Positions 1 to 4,531 of a DNA stretch of 5,791 nucleotides are shown piece after piece. Within the stretch, counting starts at the first letter, position 1, and each line of letters opens with the position of its first letter. The notes under the pieces are model-generated. The model made no database searches. It saw only the letters and a list, made by a program, of their open reading frames with translations, and was not told the DNA's origin. Origin of the DNA: Candidatus Omnitrophota bacterium. GTDB taxonomy: Bacteria > Omnitrophota > Gorgyraeia > B26-G9. The stretch covers positions 1 to 5,791 of the forward strand of contig JAGLQQ010000051.1 of the NCBI GenBank assembly GCA_023136735.1, read 5' to 3'. The translations under genes were made by a program, and so were the position numbers.

Positions 1-45
1 CTCATCCTTACCAAGGATGTGCTCTGCCGACTGAGCTACAGCAGC
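1..45 (-). tRNA. tRNA-Thr (anticodon GGT), 5' part, cut by the window edge
   Basis: The minus strand reads GCTGCTG (acceptor 5' arm, 45-39), TA, then a D-arm with a GCTC/GAGC stem, then the anticodon stem CATCC/GGATG closing the loop TTGGTAA. The anticodon is GGT (positions 12-10), which decodes ACC/ACU threonine codons. The variable loop, T-arm and 3' acceptor half lie outside the window, so the acceptor pairing cannot be tested. The D-arm and anticodon arm are fully regular, and the sequence resembles bacterial tRNA-Thr(GGT) in general. A strong promoter lies about 60 bases upstream. In many bacteria such a tRNA heads a tRNA/tuf cluster, which would lie to the left, but nothing here shows that. 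Confidence 0.93.
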
Positions 46-105
46 GCTTTTTAGGCGCCAACTATAATTAAATAAATATAAAGAATTATTGTACGTAAAG
101 TTTAA

Positions 106-133
106 AATATACCATAAAAAAAATTCTTGTCAA
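106..133 (-). promoter_or_regulatory. Sigma-70 type promoter of the tRNA-Thr
   Basis: A perfect -35 box TTGACA (133-128) is followed after 16 bases by TATATT (111-106). The predicted start is near 99, giving a leader of about 50 bases that would be removed during tRNA processing. It lies just beyond the end of the response regulator gene region, so the tRNA has its own promoter. Confidence 0.7.
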
Positions 134-206
134 GTAATTTTTTTATTTTTTTAAACCAAGGATGGGAATGTTTCCAGAAGTTTCAATCTCTTTAACTGCT
201 AAATCT

Positions 207-575
207 TTACTGTCCCAGTTTTTTCTGAATTGTTTCTAGTAAATTTTCCTTGTCTACTGGTTTTACCAGATAGTCTCTCATTCCTTCTATTGCAAAGAGT
301 TCCTTCATGCCTTCCTGTGCAGAAGAGACGATAATTGGTATGTTTTTTGCCTGCTCATCGTAGCGGATCTGCTTAGCAATCGTAAAGCCGTCTACGCCAG
401 GCATTATTATATCAAGCAAAATCAAATCCGGCATGATCTTCTTTATACTCTCAAGAGCCTTAAAACCATCACTGACATGAAACACCTCATATCCTTTTGT
501 TTCTAAGAACTCCTTGATCTCCGAGACTGACCTTAGATCATCATCTACAATAACAAGCTTCTTTTTTGCGTCCAA
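207..575 (-). CDS. Single-domain response regulator (CheY-like receiver)
   Basis: The 122-residue protein is one complete REC domain with no output domain. The acidic pocket is D11-D13 (VIVDDD), the phosphoacceptor is D55 in LILLDIIMPG, the switch Ser is S85 (VSSA), the switch aromatic is Y102 and the conserved Lys is K105 in KP. It should be phosphorylated by a histidine kinase encoded elsewhere and act through protein contacts, as CheY, Spo0F or DivK do. The start is TTG at 575-573: a TAAGGAG site (587-581) lies 5 bases upstream, and an in-frame TAA lies just before it, so no earlier start is possible. It has its own promoter and is separated from the DUF192 gene by about 95 bases. The target is unknown. 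A +1 reading frame continues openly past its stop (see findings). Confidence 0.95.
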   Translation of the reverse strand: MDAKKKLVIVDDDLRSVSEIKEFLETKGYEVFHVSDGFKALESIKKIMPDLILLDIIMPGVDGFTIAKQIRYDEQAKNIPIIVSSAQEGMKELFAIEGMRDYLVKPVDKENLLETIQKKLGQ

Positions 576-616
576 TTTTGCTCCTTATTTATTACTCTTA
601 CAATACAGAGAGTGTA

Positions 617-645
617 ATTTTAACAAAAATCACTTTTTAAGTCAA
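617..645 (-). promoter_or_regulatory. Sigma-70 type promoter of the response regulator gene
   Basis: TTGACT (645-640), 17-base spacer, TAAAAT (622-617). The predicted start is near 610, giving a leader of about 35 bases before the TTG start codon at 575. The spacing and both boxes are near consensus. Confidence 0.7.
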
Positions 646-670
646 TTTTTTCTTTTTTACTTCAATCGGT

Positions 671-1129
671 CTATTTTGCTGGTAAAGGTCCACTCCAGAA
701 AAAAACTTTTTCATTAACTTGTATGTTGTTTCCCTCCATCCATCCTGCATTTACCTCCAAAGCATACTTGGCGGCTTTTACCGGCTTATAACGCAAGCGC
801 GTATCAAGCGGGATCATCTGCTGTATGTCTACTATTCTATGATTACTGTCAATAAACGCAATGTCCAGCGGGAGATAAGTATCTTTCATCCAGAAAGAAT
901 GGAAGGCTTCTTCTTTAAAAACAAAAAGCATTCCCCGGTTTTTCTTAAGAAGCGTCCTATTCTGCAGGCCCTGCTGTCTTTGCTCTTGAGTCTTTGCTAT
1001 TTCAACCAGTAAGAGTTTCGAGCGAACAGACAAAATCCGCAAGGGCATTGCCATCCACAACAAGACAACTGCTAATGCAACCGCAAAGACGACTAAAATA
1101 ATATTTTTTTTGTTTAACATCTTCAGCAT
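671..1129 (-). CDS. Membrane-anchored DUF192 protein
   Basis: The 152-residue protein has an N-terminal hydrophobic segment (about residues 9-30), so it is exported and either anchored or cleaved, followed by a DUF192 domain. Family hallmarks seen are R51..GL55..R58, GMLFVF at 66-71, FWMKDT at 79-84, PLDIAFID at 87-94 and a C-terminal YALEVNAGW segment. DUF192 proteins are small exported beta-barrel proteins of unknown biochemical role. The start at 1129 lies 10 bases after the stop of the thioredoxin gene and has no good ribosome site of its own, so translation is probably coupled. A second ATG (codon 4, 1120) is possible. The stop is TAG at 671. The tight link with an exported thioredoxin-fold protein suggests a shared envelope task, which is inference only. 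Confidence 0.9.
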   Translation of the reverse strand: MLKMLNKKNIILVVFAVALAVVLLWMAMPLRILSVRSKLLLVEIAKTQEQRQQGLQNRTLLKKNRGMLFVFKEEAFHSFWMKDTYLPLDIAFIDSNHRIVDIQQMIPLDTRLRYKPVKAAKYALEVNAGWMEGNNIQVNEKVFFWSGPLPAK

Positions 1130-1139
1130 TAAAACATTT

Positions 1140-1556
1140 TTATTGCGCTTTTAATACGCTTTGCATTTTTTTTAAAAAATCTTCCGGAGGCAAATACCCT
1201 GGGATAATATCGATTTTTTCAGCCTTTGATGTCAAAAACGCGGTTGTCGGCAATCCCCTAACCTTATAATTTTCCGCTACATCAGGCTGTTCTTGCGTAT
1301 CAATTTTAACGCAAATGAATTGCTTTGCCTTCTCAGCAACCTGCATATTCGCATAAACATCAGAATCCATACGCCTGCACCAACTGCACCAATCCGCATA
1401 AAAATCAATAAGAATGGGTTTTCCTTGCTCCAAAGCCAGCTCCTTAGCAGCCGGCAAATCAGTAACCCAGTCAATACTGCCTTTCGGCCCAGTGTCAACT
1501 GCCTGAGTACAACCCAGCATTAAAAATAACCCTATTAAAAGTACTATTTTTTTCAT
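1140..1556 (-). CDS. Thioredoxin-fold lipoprotein (Thioredoxin_7 / DsbD C-terminal domain-like)
   Basis: The 138-residue protein begins with a lipoprotein signal peptide: KK, a hydrophobic core and C16 in MLGC. The -3 residue is Met, so the lipobox is slightly atypical. A thioredoxin fold follows, with the redox motif CSWC at residues 57-60 (context DFYADWCSWC) and the cis-proline P103 in GLPTT. The N-terminal WVTDLPAAKELALEQGKPILIDF segment is typical of thioredoxin_7 and DsbD gamma-like domains that reduce or exchange disulfides outside the cytoplasm. It would be lipid-anchored and redox active in the periplasm. AGGAG (1563-1559) lies only 2 bases from the ATG, but the signal peptide requires this start. 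It is 12 bases downstream of the 57-residue membrane protein gene and 10 bases upstream of the DUF192 gene, so the three probably form an operon. The electron donor is not visible. Confidence 0.93.
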   Translation of the reverse strand: MKKIVLLIGLFLMLGCTQAVDTGPKGSIDWVTDLPAAKELALEQGKPILIDFYADWCSWCRRMDSDVYANMQVAEKAKQFICVKIDTQEQPDVAENYKVRGLPTTAFLTSKAEKIDIIPGYLPPEDFLKKMQSVLKAQ

Positions 1557-1568
1557 CGCTCCTGCTTT

Positions 1569-1742
1569 CTATAATATTCTATTATAAATAAATATCCAAT
1601 AAGTCAAAAAATACGTTAATTCTATAAAGAAGCAATAAATTTTTTTATGCTTGATCTTTGGGATAACATAAGCACTAATAAGCAAAAATCCGGCGAGAAA
1701 AGTAACCGACGCGATTATAGATTTTAAAAGTATATTAATCAT
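1569..1742 (-). CDS. Small two-helix membrane protein (57 residues), first gene of the thioredoxin/DUF192 operon
   Basis: The frame ATG (1742) to TAG (1569) encodes 57 residues starting MINILLKSIIASV. There are two strongly hydrophobic segments, about residues 4-27 and 36-53, separated by a basic loop (KIKHKK, 29-34) that should face the cytoplasm. No family is recognised. An in-frame TAA at 1754-1752 rules out an earlier start. No Shine-Dalgarno site precedes the ATG. Instead a near-consensus promoter (TTGACA, 17 bases, TAAAAT) ends 6 bases before it, so the transcript would begin at or next to the A of ATG. The gene ends 12 bases before the thioredoxin start. AT-rich sequence readily yields hydrophobic frames by chance, so the promoter position and operon spacing are the main support. 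Confidence 0.55.
   Translation of the reverse strand: MINILLKSIIASVTFLAGFLLISAYVIPKIKHKKIYCFFIELTYFLTYWIFIYNRIL
1581..1607 (-). promoter_or_regulatory. Possible internal promoter for the thioredoxin gene
   Basis: A perfect TATAAT (1586-1581) lies about 7 bases before a predicted start near 1574, leaving a short leader that contains the AGGAG site. TTGACT (1607-1602) is only 15 bases upstream; a shifted weaker box, TTTTGA (1609-1604), gives 17. It lies inside the small membrane-protein frame, so it would be a secondary operon promoter. In this AT-rich region it may be fortuitous. Confidence 0.45.
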
Positions 1743-1748
1743 TGTTTT

Positions 1749-1777
1749 ATTTTAACTCTTAGCTTAATCAGTGTCAA
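1749..1777 (-). promoter_or_regulatory. Strong sigma-70 promoter of the small-protein/thioredoxin/DUF192 operon
   Basis: A perfect TTGACA (1777-1772), 17-base spacer and TAAAAT (1754-1749). The expected start is at 1742-1743, exactly at the ATG of the 57-residue frame, implying a leaderless message or, if that frame is not translated, a ~185-base leader before the thioredoxin gene. The promoter overlaps the end of the truncated gene fragment at 1764-1865. Confidence 0.7.
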
Positions 1778-1865
1778 GGAATAGGCAAAAACACCTTGTC
1801 AAATCTTTATCTTCCTTTTTCCATAAATTCCGCAGGGGAACTTTTTTTATCTTTCCTATAGGCAT
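1764..1865 (-). pseudogene. Truncated 5' end of a DUF4268-type gene
   Basis: An ideal GAGGAGG ribosome site (1877-1871) is followed 5 bases later by ATG (1865) and a frame of only 33 codons, MPIGKIKKVPLRNLWKKEDK onward, stopping at TAA 1764. From memory, the first ~24 residues match the N-terminus of DUF4268-domain proteins (PD-(D/E)XK nuclease-like, often with defence or mobile genes), in which a PLRE.W..E..DFT.WL motif opens the protein. Here the match stops at DLTR, and the next residues (CFCLFLDTD) look unrelated, so the gene seems cut by a deletion or rearrangement near 1793. Family members are several hundred residues long, so this remnant cannot work. The assignment rests on a short motif. 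Alternatively it is a real 33-residue peptide. Confidence 0.5.
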
Positions 1866-1946
1866 TGCATCCTCCTCGTACAAAATAGATTGTTTTCTGA
1901 TATATCCTTGATAAATAGTATACTCTGCTATAAAATAATGATTGCA

Positions 1947-2018
1947 ATCGAGTAGGAGGAAAGCTCACACCCTCCCGTCCTCTCACACCACCGTACGTAC
2001 GGTTCGTATACGGCGGTT
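1947..2018 (-). ncRNA. Group II intron domains V and VI (3' end of the ribozyme)
   Basis: Domain V is about 2017-1987: arms ACCGCCGTA and TACGGTGGT form a 9-bp stem with one G-U pair, then a 2-base CG bulge on the 3' side and a short TACG/CGTA upper stem. The CGC at the triad position, instead of AGC, fits class C introns. Domain VI (about 1976-1947) pairs GGAGG with CCTCC and leaves A1953, seven bases from the 3' end, as the branch-point candidate. The 3' boundary ends in CGAT, a normal AY end. Domain V is well preserved although most of the intron is missing. Confidence 0.78.
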
Positions 2019-2190
2019 CCCAAATAACTCTGAATTAGCTTTAGTGAGGCTGTTGCGAAACTACCATTTTTTATCCCAAACTGATAAAAATAGCCTCTTA
2101 ATTCCAACAAGCCAATAAACTGCTTATATTTTTCCTCTTTTGCTGTCTTAACCAGCCGCTATTTTAGACAGACTTCACCCTTTGTGGGCA

Positions 2191-3153
2191 TTACGCCCCT
2201 GCGAATAGTGGTGAAGCTTCTATTACTAATAACCTTTTTACGTTATGTACTATCGCTTCTAAAAATACCTGCATCTGAACTTTAGCTGTTCCTCTATATC
2301 TTGTCCTTCTATCGGCTTTAGAAAATACATTCTCAAATGGAGCTCGTACCTTTGACAGCCATTTGTCTTTATCCTTATTTTTAAGCCGCATATTATTTTT
2401 CATTATCGCTCCGCTATGACAATTTTTGTTTCGCATTACCATCTGTGCTGTTGATAAACAATACGACTTATCTCCAAATATCATTCCGCTATCCAGACAT
2501 ATATATTTTAATCCCGCTTGGTCTGTTATGTTTGCCGGCGTTACGGCTACCTTTGTTATCAGCCCTGAGACCATATCAACACTGGCATGTTTTTTATACC
2601 CATACCAGAATTTGTTTTTTCCTTTACATCCAAATCGCGCGTCTTTGTCAGCGCTGTATTTTTCTACATTCGCGTTATTTAACGCTTCTTCGCCTTCTTT
2701 GATTGCCTTGTCTCTTTCTGCCCAAGTTGTCTCTTTAGTTTTAATCGCGCTCGCGTCTACAAATGTAAATACTTTTCGCACAATTCCTTTGCTTTCTGCT
2801 TTCCGTCGTATTTCATCGAATATCTTACCAACCCTTTTTATTCCTAAATATGTTCTTATCCGACTAGAGTAACTATGATCTGGTGTTGAGGCACCTATCT
2901 TAAATCCGCAAAACCAACGAAATGCCATATCATACCTTAATCGTTCTTCCATTTGTCTGTCCGATAAATCATGATAAAATTGTAAAAATAAACATCAGAT
3001 GCCGATTTCTACTCCATAACCTTTTCGTCCGGTTTCCTTGGCTAAATCATGATAATCGTGCGATATCTTTCTGAATGATACTATCTTTTCTATTTGCTTT
3101 AATACATGATCGTCTTTTACGATCTCTTCTAAATCGTAATGCATTATTGTCAT
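2191..3153 (-). pseudogene. IS5-family DDE transposase with an in-frame TGA
   Basis: One frame of 321 codons runs from ATG 3153 to TAA 2191, broken only by TGA at codon 53 (2997-2995). The start is set by AAGGAGG (3168-3162), 8 bases upstream; an earlier in-frame ATG at 3183 lacks such a site. N-terminal DUF772-like part: MHYDLEEIVKDDHVL, then LSDRQMEERLRYDMAFRWFCGF after the TGA. Catalytic part: D133 (FVDAS), D228 (FGDKSY) and E274 (RAPFENVF), the DDE triad, plus the YGYKKHASVD...SGL and TPANITD motifs typical of IS5-type enzymes. The length of 320 is normal and everything outside codon 53 looks intact. Homologues as I recall them usually have Arg or Lys there, so a CGA-to-TGA change is the simplest cause. 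No ribosome site precedes the internal ATG at 2952, so the product is probably not made. Confidence 0.88.
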
Positions 3154-3191
3154 TTGTCCAGCCTCCTTTTTTTCTATCCTCATAATATACT

Positions 3192-3219
3192 ATTATACCA
3201 AATGACCCCTTTTCAAAAA
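3192..3219 (-). promoter_or_regulatory. Probable transposase promoter
   Basis: A perfect TATAAT (3197-3192) lies 16 bases after a weak TTTTTG (3219-3214). The predicted start is near 3185, giving a ~32-base leader with the AAGGAGG site of the transposase. The -35 region overlaps the presumed right end of the insertion sequence. Confidence 0.45.
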
Positions 3220-3417
3220 CTCTATCAGCAGCTCGCTATCGAATTTTTTCGCTCAAGCATACATCCCCCCTCTTAAAACTTTTTTTCTTCCGCCTCTAAT
3301 GGCTTTCTTGCAGTAATTTTGCCTCTCTTTTTATCCTCCTTAAGTAAACTGCAAAATTAGCTCTTGACAAGGAGTTTTGCACCACGCCCAACTAGCAAGT
3401 GCCCCTGCTGGGCGCAC

Positions 3418-3455
3418 TAAAAATAAGGGGTTTTGATTTCTCAAAACCCCTTATT
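3418..3455 (-). terminator. Rho-independent terminator of the SPFH operon
   Basis: A perfect 15-bp inverted repeat (3455-3441 with 3436-3422, core AAGGGGTTTTGA) closes a 4-base loop and is followed on the minus strand by TTATTTTTA. It begins 23 bases after the stop of the second SPFH gene. The T-run ends exactly where the group II intron begins (3417), the usual insertion context of class C introns. Confidence 0.9.
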
Positions 3456-3478
3456 GCACAATGCTTTACTGATTTAAG

Positions 3479-4531
3479 CTATCTTTTATCTTGTGAGGCC
3501 TTTTGAACCCCATACATTCTGAGCAGATCATTGACATTAGTTGTCTTTAAGTCCATGCCGCTGGTTTCTGAAAACGGCAGTAAATAAATCGGTTTTCCTA
3601 TAAGCGCCTCAGCCAATTTCAGCTTAACCATGGTAATACCACCTGAATTATTCAATGCCTCAACTGTCTTCTCAATACCCTTGGCATCAGCAATGCCTTC
3701 AACCTCAATCGCCTGAGCAATGCGGCTCTGCTGTTCGTAATATGCATCTGCTTTAATCTTTTCTTTTTCAAATTCACCATCTACAGCAGCGACCATCTGG
3801 TTCACTTCTCCCTGTGACAGCTGAAGCTTTTGTTTATATTCCTCATATGTTGCATTTACCTCAGACTTAAAGCGCTCTGCCATCTGATCAGCTACTTTCT
3901 TCTCCTCTATTGCCCTTTGATAAGCCGGATTGAACCGATAGTCTTTAGAAAGCACGTTTTCTACAATTACTCCGTACGGATTAAGCTGTTTATTAAGCAA
4001 AGCAATAGCCTTGTCCGCTTTTTCTGTACGCTTAGTAGCAACATAGAAATCTTCTGTCTTTAATTCCCCGAAAAGATCTCGCGTAATATTTCGCGCTAGC
4101 GGCCGTACAATTTTTTCTTCAAGATCCAGGTTATCTTTGGCCACATACTCTAAAACATATGGCGCTTTATCCGGGATAATACGATAGGCAATGATAACAT
4201 CAAGGCTGATATCATTTCCATCTATAGTCTTAAACAATACGTCGTCCGGTCCAATATGTGCTCCCTGACCTTGTTTGATAGTCATCTCCATATTCCTAAG
4301 CTTTGTATCAAAGACATGCCAATCATTGATAACCGGGGGAAAGAAAAATGTTGTACCCGGCGCGTAAATTTCCTGCATTACTCCTTTTTTTACAAACGGA
4401 GACCATTTAATTGTCCGCACGCCAACCTCTGTTGACTCCGTTGAATGCGGCATGCATCCAGTTACACTTACCGCTATATATACTAAAAGGAGGCAAAAAG
4501 TAAATTTTATCATTTTTATTTTATTTTTCAT
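3479..4531 (-). CDS. SPFH/band-7 protein with a lipoprotein signal peptide (HflC/prohibitin-like partner)
   Basis: The 350-residue protein opens with a basic start, a hydrophobic core and a lipobox VTGC, with C26 as the lipidation site and Met at +2. The SPFH (band-7) domain covers about residues 33-225. It contains a PGTTFFFPPVINDWHVFD segment, the TIDGNDISLDVIIAYRI core strand, and LLNKQLNPYGVIVENVLSKD then AIEEKKVADQ (179-216), which match the same block in its neighbour. A charged, probably coiled-coil helix follows (about 203-300), then a C-terminal LAEALIGKPIYLLPF segment. SPFH proteins form large membrane ring assemblies that confine proteases or other partners. Most have a membrane helix, so a lipid anchor is unusual. 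Its ATG overlaps the preceding stop (TAATG), and AAGGAGG (4547-4541) lies 9 bases upstream inside that gene. Not clearly HflC itself. Confidence 0.9.
   Translation of the reverse strand: MKNKIKMIKFTFCLLLVYIAVSVTGCMPHSTESTEVGVRTIKWSPFVKKGVMQEIYAPGTTFFFPPVINDWHVFDTKLRNMEMTIKQGQGAHIGPDDVLFKTIDGNDISLDVIIAYRIIPDKAPYVLEYVAKDNLDLEEKIVRPLARNITRDLFGELKTEDFYVATKRTEKADKAIALLNKQLNPYGVIVENVLSKDYRFNPAYQRAIEEKKVADQMAERFKSEVNATYEEYKQKLQLSQGEVNQMVAAVDGEFEKEKIKADAYYEQQSRIAQAIEVEGIADAKGIEKTVEALNNSGGITMVKLKLAEALIGKPIYLLPFSETSGMDLKTTNVNDLLRMYGVQKASQDKR

Larger units (their letters stand above)
2046..3222 (-). mobile_element. IS5-like insertion sequence, inactive, inside the group II intron
   Basis: A transposase gene fills most of this ~1.18-kb stretch, a usual size for the IS5 family. 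Candidate ends are GAGGCTGTTGCGAAACTACC on the plus strand from 2046 and GAGTTTTTGAAAAGGGGTCA on the minus strand from 3222. With one gap they agree at GAG, TTG, AA and then at CATTT..TAT further in, so the inverted repeats are poor or decayed. No convincing target-site duplication is seen. The ends are therefore approximate, while the presence of the element rests on the transposase. The 145 bases between the transposase stop (2191) and 2046 hold no other gene that I can recognise. Confidence 0.6.
1947..3417 (-). mobile_element. Degenerate group II intron (probably class C), interrupted by an insertion sequence
   Basis: The 5' end at 3417 reads GTGCGCCC, matching the group II GUGYG boundary, and folds into a hairpin (3417-3399) with an AGCA loop. 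The 3' end at 1947 follows domains V and VI. It starts right behind the SPFH-operon terminator, the known target of bacterial class C introns. The exon end TTTTTA (3423-3418) is perfectly complementary to TAAAAA (3333-3328) inside the intron, a candidate IBS1/EBS1 pair. Only about 195 bases of the 5' part (3417-3223) and 99 of the 3' part (2045-1947) remain around the insertion sequence. No reverse transcriptase frame is present, and complete ORF-bearing class C introns are near 2 kb, so the core and its protein were lost. Splicing is unlikely. Confidence 0.72.

Noticed and set aside
719..1012. 97-codon plus-strand frame opposite the DUF192 gene
   Set aside because: The minus-strand frame carries the full DUF192 motif set; the opposite frame shows no ribosome site or family features.
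1771..1801. Short inverted repeat (CAAGG...CCTTG) near the small-protein promoter, considered as an operator or terminator
   Set aside because: It has only 5 bp of stem with a long loop and no T-run, so it is too weak to support a call.
1917..1947. Promoter for the truncated DUF4268-like fragment (TTGCAA, TATACT) spanning the intron 3' junction
   Set aside because: The -35 box is weak and the spacer is 19 bases; in this AT-rich stretch it is not distinguishable from chance.
1928..2110. 60-codon minus-strand frame containing YEPYVRWCERTGG
   Set aside because: It reads through the end of the insertion sequence and then domains V/VI of the group II intron. Such frames are a common artefact of the domain V sequence, and there is no ribosome site.
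2426..2872. 148-codon plus-strand frame opposite the transposase
   Set aside because: It is a shadow of the transposase reading frame; the minus-strand product has clear DDE motifs, while this one has no recognisable domain or start signal.
2995..2997. Reassigned genetic code (UGA as Trp or Gly), suggested because no gene in the window stops with TGA
   Set aside because: The intact genes contain no internal TGA, and the Trp codons checked in the thioredoxin and DUF192 genes are TGG. AT-rich genomes often prefer TAA/TAG, so a local nonsense mutation is simpler.
3303..3389. Short minus-strand frame VVQNSLSRANFAVYLRRIKREAKLLQESH
   Set aside because: It lies wholly in the presumed domain I of the intron, has no ribosome site or clear start, and is better explained as structured intron RNA.
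3371..3389. Alternative right end of the insertion sequence (GGGCGTGGTGCAAAACTCC resembles the left end GAGGCTGTTGCGAAACTACC)
   Set aside because: The match is fair, but it would place intron 5' sequence inside the insertion sequence. The position next to GTGCGCCC and the terminator favours intron domain I; not fully excluded.
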